Shown here: positions 8,039 to 15,840 of the stretch, in pieces | Position numbering within the stretch: position 1 is the stretch's first letter | Layout of the letters: each line of letters begins with the position of its first letter | Source: an uncultured Prolixibacteraceae bacterium | GTDB lineage: Bacteria > Bacteroidota > Bacteroidia > Bacteroidales > Prolixibacteraceae | Reading direction: 5' to 3' | DNA: 54,300 nucleotides | NCBI GenBank assembly: GCA_913063265.1 | Contig: CAJXZG010000027.1 | Span: 1-54,300, forward strand | The notes under the pieces: generated by a model | The model's input: the letters and a program-made list of their open reading frames with translations, nothing else | The model's database searches: none | Told to the model about the DNA's origin: nothing | Made by a program: the position numbers and the translations under genes

Positions 8039-9199
8039 ATGTTAAATTTTGAATATCAAAATAAGGTAAAAGCAATTTTTGGCAAAGATACTATTTCGAA
8101 AGTAGCAGATGAAATTCCAAATGACGCAAAAGTTTTAATGCTTTACGGAGGAGGAAGTATAAAAAACAATGGCGTTTATGAGCAGGTAAAAACTGCATTA
8201 AAAGATTTTGAGTTAATTGAATTTGGAGGAATAGAAGCAAATCCACATTACGAAACCTGCATGAAAGCAGTAGAAGTAATCAAAGAAAACAATATAGATT
8301 TCTTGTTATCAGTAGGTGGCGGATCGGTACTTGATGCGACAAAATTTATCGCTGCAGCAGCATTGTATAATGATGGAGATCCCTGGATTTTTCTTGAAAA
8401 AAGGGGTATTATTAATGTTGAGAAAGCTATGCCAATAGGAGCAGTTATGACATTGCCCGCAACCGGTTCTGAAATGAACGGGAACTCAGTTATTACAAGA
8501 GTTTCAATTCAGGAAAAAAGAGCATTTGGCTCGGATTTTTTAAGACCGCAATTTGCAATTCTTGATCCTGAATGTGTTTATACGCTTCCTAAAAGACAAA
8601 TAGAAAATGGTATTGTTGATGCCTTTGTCCATGTAATGGAACAATACCTCACTTATCCGGTTAATTCACCTTTGCAGGACAGGTTTGCGGAAGGTGTTTT
8701 GCGAACCCTGATTGAAGAAGGACCAAAAGTTTTGAAAAACAAAACCGATTATGAAGCAGCAGCCAATTTTATGTGGAGTGCAACAGTGGCGTTAAATGGT
8801 TGGATCTCTCCCGGAGTTCCTCAGGATTGGTCGACTCACCTAATTGGCCATGAACTTACGGCATTCCACGGAATAGACCATGCCAGAACACTTGCTATAG
8901 TGCTTCCCGGAACAATGAGTATTAAACGAGATAATAAAAAGGAAAAGATAATTCAGTATGGTGAACGAATTTGGGGAATTACAGCAGGTACAGAAAATGA
9001 AAAGATAAATCAAACCATAGAAAAAACGATAGAATTCTTTGAATCTGTTGGATTAAAAACCAGGCTTCCCGATTATAATGTTGGAGAAGATACAATTGAA
9101 AAAATCGTTGACCGATTTGAAAAGCGGAATTTTAAACTGGGAGAAAAAGCAGATATTGATACGACTCAGATAAGGCTTATTTTAGAAGACCGTTTGTAA
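8039..9199 (+). CDS. yqhD: Iron-containing alcohol dehydrogenase, YqhD type
   Basis: This 386-aa type III alcohol dehydrogenase is probably an NADPH-dependent aldehyde reductase. The N-terminal domain has LYGGGSIKNNGVY and the nucleotide-binding VGGGSVLDATKF. The metal ligands fall at Asp194, His198 (VDAFVH), His267 and His281 (GIDHARTLA), the same numbers as in E. coli YqhD. That level of agreement supports a close functional relative that reduces short-chain or lipid-derived aldehydes, with detoxification as the likely role. It is monocistronic, with its own promoter, and is followed by about 100 bp with no obvious terminator. Confidence 0.92.
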   Translation: MLNFEYQNKVKAIFGKDTISKVADEIPNDAKVLMLYGGGSIKNNGVYEQVKTALKDFELIEFGGIEANPHYETCMKAVEVIKENNIDFLLSVGGGSVLDATKFIAAAALYNDGDPWIFLEKRGIINVEKAMPIGAVMTLPATGSEMNGNSVITRVSIQEKRAFGSDFLRPQFAILDPECVYTLPKRQIENGIVDAFVHVMEQYLTYPVNSPLQDRFAEGVLRTLIEEGPKVLKNKTDYEAAANFMWSATVALNGWISPGVPQDWSTHLIGHELTAFHGIDHARTLAIVLPGTMSIKRDNKKEKIIQYGERIWGITAGTENEKINQTIEKTIEFFESVGLKTRLPDYNVGEDTIEKIVDRFEKRNFKLGEKADIDTTQIRLILEDRL

Positions 9200-9300
9200 T
9201 CTTACAATATGGTTAATATAATGGAACACCGGTGGTAAGGATTAAAAAGAAATCGCGGACAATATTCTGTTAGATGTTGTAAATCTTTGCTTTTGGTGTT

Positions 9301-10107
9301 CTATTTCTTTCTTTGCAAAATATAAGCTGATATCATTTTATCATAGCTTTCAATAAGTTGATTAATAACTTCATTTCGCGGATTAAACTTAAAAGCGTCG
9401 ATTTTAGATATTGGAAGTATTTTTGGAGATGTGCCAGTTATAAAAGCTGCATCAAATGATTTTAATTCTGTGAAACTTACTTCTTTTTCCAGTACTTTAA
9501 AATCCAAATCCCTTGCCAGCTGAATTGTTTTTTGTCGTGTAATTCCAAGCAATACTTTACCTTCCGGAGACGTAATTACTTCTTTTCCTTTCACAAAAAA
9601 TACATTACTCCTGCTACCTTCAGTTATTTTTCCAAGATGGTCAAGCAAGATTACTTCGTAATATTTTTTTTCTGCCAGAATTTGATCAGCACGGTGACGC
9701 ACCGAAGTATGCAAAACCTTGGCATTAGGATTATTTCTTTCAGCTTTTAAAATGCCGCAAACAACACCTTCCTCATATAAACTGTCTTTAGGATAAACGT
9801 GTTTTATAAAAAATGCCTCAAGATTTTTTTTACAGGAGATTAATATATTGCCTGTAAAAATCTTGTTTTTTTGTATTAAGCTTACTAAAAAATCAGTTAT
9901 TTCCGGAATTGAGAAATCCAATGCATTACCTGATAATTTTGAAGAGTGAAAGAATCGTTCCAAATGGTCTTCCAAAAATAAAGGTACTCCATCTATTACT
10001 CTTAATACTTCGTAAATTCCTCCTTCATTTTTGGTTGAATCAAAATACCTGATGTTTTTTAATTCATCATTTATTAAAAAGTATTTATGTATGGGTAGCA
10101 AGGCCAT
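9301..10107 (-). CDS. Class IV aminotransferase
   Basis: This 268-aa PLP enzyme is of fold type IV (branched-chain aminotransferase, D-amino-acid aminotransferase or aminodeoxychorismate lyase). The likely Schiff-base lysine is Lys130 in NAKVLHTSVRHRAD. The family signature KITEGSRSNVFF follows, and then GITRQKTI and FITGTSPKILPI. The last matches the (T/G)TS segment that helps bind the PLP phosphate. The sequence does not tell which substrate is used. The next gene is divergent with a gap of 55 bp, and the pair may share a regulatory region. Confidence 0.85.
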   Translation of the reverse strand: MALLPIHKYFLINDELKNIRYFDSTKNEGGIYEVLRVIDGVPLFLEDHLERFFHSSKLSGNALDFSIPEITDFLVSLIQKNKIFTGNILISCKKNLEAFFIKHVYPKDSLYEEGVVCGILKAERNNPNAKVLHTSVRHRADQILAEKKYYEVILLDHLGKITEGSRSNVFFVKGKEVITSPEGKVLLGITRQKTIQLARDLDFKVLEKEVSFTELKSFDAAFITGTSPKILPISKIDAFKFNPRNEVINQLIESYDKMISAYILQRKK

Positions 10108-10162
10108 TATTTATAATTTTCGGTAAATTTATTTATTTGTTTTGAATCAGTAATCGAAGAGA

Positions 10163-10750
10163 ATGGAAATTACCAAACCGATAACATTCAATACATATAA
10201 ACACCATTTGTTTTTTCTTGTTTATCAACTTGAGTTATGGAAAAAAGTTGAATGGAAAGAGGTAAAACAGGCAACCAGGGTAATAGGAAATAACCTTATT
10301 GATTTATACACCGGGAACCTTACCGTTTCTGAAATTTGCTCAGAATGTTTAGAGAAATTAAACGATTTACAAATCAAGAACAAATCAACTTTTATTGAAT
10401 CACTTCAATCCAACGAATACAAAAAAATAAAATTAAGTGACAATTCCGTATGGATTTTAAAGATTGGTAAAAATGAAGAACGATTTATTCATATTCATCC
10501 GGCCAAATATTCTCCTAAAAGTAAACGGGTACGTTCTTCAACACTAAAAACCGCTATTGCTGTAATTTACCATTCAAACCTGGATAATAATCTGCAAACC
10601 ATTGATTTAAAATTTATAAATCAGATTAGAATCCAAAAATTGAATCTTTCGCCTGTTAAATCCTTGCAAAAAAACAGGGGTATATCACAGCTAATAAACC
10701 TGTTTTTAAATGCCACCGGCACTACTAACATTGGGCTGAAGTATACCTAA
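10163..10750 (+). CDS. Conserved-looking protein of unknown function
   Basis: This 195-aa basic, soluble protein has no signal peptide or membrane helix. I do not recognise a domain. The N-terminal half (FLVYQLELWKKVEWKEVKQ) looks helical, and the C-terminal part is rich in Lys and Asn. A patch FIHIHPAKYSPKSKRVRSSTLKTA, given here only as a landmark at about residues 109-132, is the most conserved-looking part. Its last 45 bp overlap the end of the convergent LytTR regulator gene, so both reading frames are fixed through the same DNA. Codon use looks ordinary. Confidence 0.6.
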   Translation: MEITKPITFNTYKHHLFFLVYQLELWKKVEWKEVKQATRVIGNNLIDLYTGNLTVSEICSECLEKLNDLQIKNKSTFIESLQSNEYKKIKLSDNSVWILKIGKNEERFIHIHPAKYSPKSKRVRSSTLKTAIAVIYHSNLDNNLQTIDLKFINQIRIQKLNLSPVKSLQKNRGISQLINLFLNATGTTNIGLKYT

Positions 10751-11443
10751 TACTGTCGGTTTATAACTTCTACCTATAGGCAATTCTTTACCGGGAACTT
10801 CGATTGTATGCGAAGTAAAAGCCTCCACTTTCGACAATGAAACAATAAAAGATTTGTGTATTCTTAAAAATCCATCCGAAGGAAGTTTATCCTCAAGGCT
10901 GGTCATACTAAGTTTAGTTACGATTTTCTTTTTTTCTGTATAAATCTGCACATATTCACTTAAACCTTCAATATATAGAATTTCAGACAACTGTAACTTA
11001 ATAACCCGTTTATTTTCCTTCACATAAATAAATGTTTCTTCGCTGGAATAATTATGATTTTCCACTACAGGATTTGAAATATCGTCGCTGGTAACCTGGT
11101 AATATTTATTAACCGATTTTAGGAATCTTTCAAAAGTTATAGGCTTTAAAAGATAATCAACCACATCAAGTTCAAAACCATCAAGTGCATATTCCCGAAA
11201 AGCAGTTGTAATAATTACTTTGGGAGGATTTTTCAGAATTTTCAAAAACTCAATTCCTGTAATCTGAGGCATTTGAATATCCAAAAACATTAAATCCACT
11301 TGTTTATCCCGCAACTCTTGAAGGGCTTTCATTGCATCACCGCATTCAGCAACAATTTCAAAATTTTCAAGTTTTTCAATGTGATTTCGAATCAGATCCC
11401 TGGCTAAAGGCTCATCATCAATAATAAGGCATCTTGTTTTCAT
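10706..11443 (-). CDS. LytTR-family response regulator
   Basis: This 245-aa regulator has an N-terminal receiver domain with the acidic pocket DDE (residues 9-11), phospho-acceptor Asp55 (MFLDIQMP) and Lys in LLKPITFERF. The C-terminal LytTR DNA-binding domain spans about residues 140-235 (FIYVKENKRVIKL, ILYIEGLSEYVQIYT, FLRIHKSFIVSLSKV). It lies downstream of three LytS-type kinase genes on the same strand, separated by 144 bp, and is probably their partner. The gene overlaps the convergent unknown gene by 45 bp at its 3' end. Confidence 0.93.
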   Translation of the reverse strand: MKTRCLIIDDEPLARDLIRNHIEKLENFEIVAECGDAMKALQELRDKQVDLMFLDIQMPQITGIEFLKILKNPPKVIITTAFREYALDGFELDVVDYLLKPITFERFLKSVNKYYQVTSDDISNPVVENHNYSSEETFIYVKENKRVIKLQLSEILYIEGLSEYVQIYTEKKKIVTKLSMTSLEDKLPSDGFLRIHKSFIVSLSKVEAFTSHTIEVPGKELPIGRSYKPTVLGILQPNVSSAGGI

Positions 11444-11587
11444 AGAGTATTGTTTTCAAGGCACTTACCTGTTATTAAAGACAATCGTAATCTAAATTAA
11501 CAAGCATTGCCATTTGGCTTATGTTTTCTGTACTGTTTTCCGAATCTTTAAAATACGTATAAAATTAAGCTAATTGTTACATTATAA

Positions 11588-12625
11588 TTAGTTAAAAATT
11601 TCTAAACTCAGTTCGGCAAAATTTGCATCGGTATTTTCTACAATTCTGTATTTCGATGGAAAGCTGAACTGAAGCCGCTTTTTTATTGTAATCAAATCTT
11701 CATTGTTTATTAGTTTGAAATCGTTTTCGCTCCAAAACGAAAAAGAAAACAGCATATATTTTTTTTCTGCTCTTATAATGACTGTACTTTCGAATGAATT
11801 GTTACACTCATATGCAATTTTTATTGCACTATTAATAAACGGAAGTAGTAAAAGCGGAGGGCAAACATGTGCCTGAAGATTTCCATTGACCACAAAATTA
11901 CTTGTTAATTGCGCACCAAGTGCATGATTATGAAAGCTTAAGAACTCTTCTACAATTTTTACTTCCAGACTCAATGGGATTAATTCATCTTTAACTTCAA
12001 AAAGAAAATAATTTAGAAACCCGGACATTCTGATAATCATCTGAGGAAGTTTATCAGGTTCTTTTCGGGTTGTTATTTCCATTTCTTCAATCATCGATAA
12101 AATAAGTTTAGGTTGTAACTGGTATTTGTAAATTTCAAGCTCAGTCTCCGTTTTTGTCTGCATCAAATCAGCAGTTTCGGTTTTTGAATAATACCAGGAT
12201 TGACCAACTTTTATAGCGAGAAATACAAGAATTATAAAATGATTCCCGATTCCGCTTAAAATAATGTTTGTCGGATTCAAATAGCCGGGCTTAAACATTT
12301 TACTTTGGTCAAAAACCCGCCAGACTATTTCATTGCTGATAAGCAGTTCAATAACAGAAAACAGAATAAGAAAAAACACAATTCCAAGAAAGGCAAGAAT
12401 AAATCGGCCTTTAAAAAATGTTTCAGGAAGTAACCAATAAGCTATCAGATAAGTATGTATTACAAAAACCGGCAAAGTAATCAGGTAATACATAAACCAA
12501 ACAAAATACTGATGCAAATCAAATCCAAGACTTTGAACAATAGTAAAAGTTAAAATCCATCCCAGCCAAAATATTGAATGCAATGTAATATTTCGTGTGT
12601 CGATATGTAATTGTGCCAGTTTCAA
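11588..12625 (-). CDS. Degenerate LytS-type kinase (probable pseudokinase)
   Basis: This 345-aa membrane protein has four predicted N-terminal helices (about residues 15-160) and a LytS-like cytoplasmic part, but its catalytic motifs are gone. Where relatives have the phospho-accepting His in PHFLFNT, this protein has QPKLILS (Lys173). The N-box, normally FENSFKHG, reads FINSAIKIA, and no GxGL ATP-lid glycines remain near its C-terminus. Its start is TTG, 1 nt after the stop of the upstream kinase gene, which suggests translational coupling. There is no stop or frameshift, so selection appears to keep the frame open. A role as a regulatory partner of the two other kinases is inferred. Confidence 0.8.
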   Translation of the reverse strand: MKLAQLHIDTRNITLHSIFWLGWILTFTIVQSLGFDLHQYFVWFMYYLITLPVFVIHTYLIAYWLLPETFFKGRFILAFLGIVFFLILFSVIELLISNEIVWRVFDQSKMFKPGYLNPTNIILSGIGNHFIILVFLAIKVGQSWYYSKTETADLMQTKTETELEIYKYQLQPKLILSMIEEMEITTRKEPDKLPQMIIRMSGFLNYFLFEVKDELIPLSLEVKIVEEFLSFHNHALGAQLTSNFVVNGNLQAHVCPPLLLLPFINSAIKIAYECNNSFESTVIIRAEKKYMLFSFSFWSENDFKLINNEDLITIKKRLQFSFPSKYRIVENTDANFAELSLEIFN

Positions 12626-12626
12626 C

Positions 12627-13679
12627 CTAGTTATTTAATTCTATATGAACTTTGAATTTGTTCTCGCTGTCATAAATTTTCAATTTATATCCTTTATTGG
12701 TGTACATTAAGTCCAGTCTTTTTTTAAGATGCTTTAACTGTTTCCCATCGGTAATATTTCGAACCGGATTTTTGGGTTTACTATTCTCAACAGTTAACAC
12801 AATATTTTCTGAGTCTGCTTTTATATATGCATTTATCCATGGTGTTCCGGCATCTAAACTGCAACCATGTTTAAAACTATTTTCAAAAAGTGTAAATAAA
12901 ATCATTGGCGGTATTTTCCCCATTTCAGTATTGCCGTCAGTTTCCATTTTAACTTTTAACCTTTTTCCATATCTCAGTTTTTCAAGTTGAACGTAATTAT
13001 TTACCAACTCTATTTCACCTTCAAGATCAACAAAGTCTTTTTGCATTTCTTCGATGATATAATTTAAAACAATCTTTATTCGTCTGACCACTTCAATTGT
13101 TTTTACAGGATTAAGTAATGAAATGGCATACAAATTATTAATCGTATTAAACAAAAAATGGGGATCAGTTTGGGACTGAAGCAGTTTTCTTTGTGCTATT
13201 TTCGTTTCGCGCGTGACCATTGTGCGCAATTGCTCTGCATGATAATAATCTTTAACATATTTGGCTATACAAAACAGGGCGACAATAAAGGTCATATCTT
13301 TTGTATTAACCAAAATAAAACGAAGATCTAACATGCCTTTACTATCAATATTTTCAGGAGATATGGTTGAGTAGAATATCTGGTCAGAGACAACAAGTTT
13401 TAGCGCAGATAAAGCAATCCCAACCAACAAAAACAATAGTAAAAACCAAATTATTTTTTTTGATAAAAGAAGTTCGGGAATCAAAACAAAGATGGTGATG
13501 TAAGCATAACTAAAAAAGAATAATCCGTTAACAAAAGTCACCCAAAATGTACGGGTAAAACTTCCCGAATTATCCTGAACAAACAATATAACGGAAAAAG
13601 TAATTACAGTTGAAAAGAAAAATAAAAGATGTCTTAACAACCTGAATTTTATTTCGTTATTATAAAGAAGATTATTCAT
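12627..13679 (-). CDS. LytS-type sensor histidine kinase with altered G-box
   Basis: This 350-aa kinase has four N-terminal membrane helices and a His_kinase domain with an intact phospho-acceptor (His174 in DPHFLFNTINNLY) and an intact N-box (LFENSFKHGC). The ATP-lid region is altered: relatives have GGIGLKNVQKRLD, whereas this one has DGKQLKHLKKRLD. Its ATP binding may therefore be weak or use a partner subunit. It overlaps the preceding kinase gene by 4 bp and ends 1 nt before the next, so the three are one operon. Confidence 0.88.
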   Translation of the reverse strand: MNNLLYNNEIKFRLLRHLLFFFSTVITFSVILFVQDNSGSFTRTFWVTFVNGLFFFSYAYITIFVLIPELLLSKKIIWFLLLFLLVGIALSALKLVVSDQIFYSTISPENIDSKGMLDLRFILVNTKDMTFIVALFCIAKYVKDYYHAEQLRTMVTRETKIAQRKLLQSQTDPHFLFNTINNLYAISLLNPVKTIEVVRRIKIVLNYIIEEMQKDFVDLEGEIELVNNYVQLEKLRYGKRLKVKMETDGNTEMGKIPPMILFTLFENSFKHGCSLDAGTPWINAYIKADSENIVLTVENSKPKNPVRNITDGKQLKHLKKRLDLMYTNKGYKLKIYDSENKFKVHIELNN

Positions 13680-14710
13680 TTTATTTGAATTGCTAAATCC
13701 ACTTCAAACCGGTCCTGGTTATCTTCAATTTTTAAATCATACATGTTTCTATAAATAATATCCAGCCTTTTTTGAACATTCTTTAATCCTATCCCACCAT
13801 TTTTTTGTTCTGCTTTTTCTTTGTTTTCACAATTTTTACTGTTTACAGCTTTAAACTTAATCATCTTTTTTTCAACCAAAATCCGGATTTGTATAAATGG
13901 TTTTCCCGGATCGTTACTACATCCATGTTTAAAGCAGTTTTCAACAAATGTAAAAAACAGCATAGGTGCAATTTTTATATCTTTTATTGTACCGGAAACA
14001 TTTAAATCTACTTTTAAACGTTTTCCATATCTCATTTTTTCCAGGTCGATATAATTCCTTATCAACTTAATTTCCTTCTCCAACTCAATTTCTGCGTCAT
14101 TGCAATCGTATAAAACTGAGCGCAAAAGCTCTGAAATTTTTGCAATTCCTTCCGATGTTTTTGTTGATTCTTCCAATGATAAGGCATAGAGGTTATTCAT
14201 CGTATTAAATAGAAAATGTGGATGTAACTGCGCTTTTAAAAGATTGAGTTCCGATTGAAGATTGAGTTTTTCCATCTTAAATTTTTCTTCCTGTTGCTCT
14301 TTCCACTTTTTAACGATTTTTATGGCAAAAGCAATGGCAACCATAAAATTGGTCTCGAGCATTAAATATAAAAAGGTTACCCCAAAAAGAGAATCGAAAT
14401 TAACAGGCAGATCATTAATCAAGCGAAGGGCAATTCTTTCATTTAATGTTATAAGAAAAATCAGCAAAACAAGAAAAAGAACGGTGAGTGGCAGATTTTT
14501 TCTTTTCAGGTAAAAGGGAAGTAAACCGTAGATAGTGGTATATGTTGCAATCATAACAAATGGCAACATACAAAGTGATTCAAACAAATACCATTTGTAA
14601 TCGTTCCCGTATTTCCCGTAAATCGAACCAAAAAACAGCACATAAAATATCCAAAAAAGGACATGTAAAAGAAGTCGTTTATTAAAATATCGCGACAGTT
14701 TTAGATTCAT
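13676..14710 (-). CDS. LytS-type sensor histidine kinase, canonical motifs
   Basis: This 344-aa first kinase of the tandem triplet keeps every motif: His165 in HPHFLFNTMNNLY, N-box FVENCFKHG and the glycine-rich lid GGIGLKNVQKRLD. Four N-terminal membrane helices occupy about residues 10-140 and lead into a coiled-coil linker (KIVKKWKEQQEEKFKMEKL). The frame is open to a TTG at 14758 and has another ATG at 14743, but Met at 14710 (MNLKLSRYF) matches the short N-termini of the two paralogs. It probably phosphorylates the LytTR regulator downstream. Confidence 0.9.
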   Translation of the reverse strand: MNLKLSRYFNKRLLLHVLFWIFYVLFFGSIYGKYGNDYKWYLFESLCMLPFVMIATYTTIYGLLPFYLKRKNLPLTVLFLVLLIFLITLNERIALRLINDLPVNFDSLFGVTFLYLMLETNFMVAIAFAIKIVKKWKEQQEEKFKMEKLNLQSELNLLKAQLHPHFLFNTMNNLYALSLEESTKTSEGIAKISELLRSVLYDCNDAEIELEKEIKLIRNYIDLEKMRYGKRLKVDLNVSGTIKDIKIAPMLFFTFVENCFKHGCSNDPGKPFIQIRILVEKKMIKFKAVNSKNCENKEKAEQKNGGIGLKNVQKRLDIIYRNMYDLKIEDNQDRFEVDLAIQIK

Positions 14711-14970
14711 GTGTTTAAAATTGTTTGTTTTTAAAAGTAACATATGTAATTTGCTCAAAAAATTTAATCATTGGGTATAAAACATAATGATAAAATTTAT
14801 TTAAGCTCATTTCATATTTTTTGTATTAGACAAGATTCAGGTTAGTGGTATTAAAATTTTAAAAATACGTTTACCTGATCGACAATAGATTTGTGCTTTG
14901 ATTTTTTAAATAATTACAAATCAATGTTAATGAATTCAACAATAGTTGAATTTATTTATTTGAGCCTTAT
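14711..14970. other. AT-rich intergenic stretch upstream of the kinase operon
   Basis: Apart from alternative in-frame starts for the kinase (14743, 14758), this stretch holds no ORF, no clear -7/-33 pair and no strong hairpin. It must contain the kinase operon promoter, which I could not pinpoint. Confidence 0.4.
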
Positions 14971-15006
14971 AAAAACGAAAAGCCTTTCGTCCTCTGACGA
15001 AAGGCT
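14971..15006 (-). terminator. Rho-independent terminator of the secreted-protein gene
   Basis: A perfect 11-bp stem (AGCCTTTCGTC / GACGAAAGGCT, 14981-15006) has the loop CTCT. Read on the minus strand it is followed by TTTCGTTTTT (14980-14971). It lies 45 bp after the stop at 15052. Confidence 0.85.
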
Positions 15007-15051
15007 CCTTTCATATTCCTATGAAAAAAATTGCGCTGTTTAACACTATCT

Positions 15052-15543
15052 TTAGAAACTTGCCTGGTATTCTTCATTAATTAACTGAGGAAAGTAGCAG
15101 GCAATCAATCCGAGTATTTCGTCTTCTGATTTTTTGTTCTGGCAAATTACTCTTTGTTGGAAATAACTCACACGGTTCAGCTTTGCATCTAATTCTTCTT
15201 TTGGTAAAGTTTGAAATCTTTGTTCAATTTTTTTCACCCCAAATACACTTTCATTACAAGTATATTGAATTTCAAATTCATCAGAACGTACCACATAAGT
15301 TACACACTCTTTTTCTTTTACAACTCCTATTTGAACAGGGTTTGCGGTATTTTCGTAGGTTAGTTCGTAAGTTTTTACAACTTCATCTTCGAGTACCATT
15401 GGCATGTTTGATACCATTACAGTATATTTACCAAAATCTGTTAAAGAGTTTCCTGTTAAAGCTTTTCCGTCTTTGATTTTTGCTGTAGCACTCATGCTTA
15501 GAACTGCTGCGCAAATTGCTAAAAGAAATAATTTTGTTTTCAT
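15052..15543 (-). CDS. Small secreted protein of unknown function
   Basis: This 163-aa protein has a clear Sec signal peptide (MKTKLFLLAICAAVLSMSATA). The mature part of about 140 residues has no domain I recognise. It contains several cysteines (ECV, YTCNES, VICQNK, ACYFPQ) that could form disulfides. It has its own -7 box and a strong terminator, so it is a complete monocistronic unit and probably well expressed. It is divergent from the GH9 cellulase. Confidence 0.7.
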   Translation of the reverse strand: MKTKLFLLAICAAVLSMSATAKIKDGKALTGNSLTDFGKYTVMVSNMPMVLEDEVVKTYELTYENTANPVQIGVVKEKECVTYVVRSDEFEIQYTCNESVFGVKKIEQRFQTLPKEELDAKLNRVSYFQQRVICQNKKSEDEILGLIACYFPQLINEEYQASF

Positions 15544-15574
15544 GATATTTAAATTTGTTTAATTGTTTACGATT

Positions 15575-15582
15575 CAAATGTA
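15575..15582 (-). promoter_or_regulatory. -7 box for the small secreted protein
   Basis: The minus strand reads TACATTTG, an exact TAnnTTTG box, about 32 nt before the ATG at 15543. No matching -33 element is visible at the usual distance. Confidence 0.45.
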
Positions 15583-15750
15583 TGGAACCAAACAATGCCA
15601 TTTTTTTTAAATCTATATTCAACAGCAGAAAAGCTGCAAATAGATAAAATTATCCTGCAAAATCATTTTAGGGCATTTTGAAGATGATTTTATACTGTTT
15701 GTGTTGGAAAAATGTCGTTGACAGAATAAAACAGGTATTTTGCAGCCATT

Positions 15751-15767
15751 TTTAGATTAAATCTAAA
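15751..15767. promoter_or_regulatory. Palindrome upstream of the GH9 cellulase
   Basis: The perfect inverted repeat TTTAGATT-A-AATCTAAA lies 73 bp before the GH9 start and in the divergent region shared with the secreted-protein gene. The size and symmetry suit a dimeric regulator site; which regulator binds is unknown. Confidence 0.35.
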
Positions 15768-15840
15768 TAAGAACCAAACTTCAGGAATTATATTTTTCTA
15801 TTTTTAAGGCTTTTAAAAACCAGAAATAAATTATTCCATT

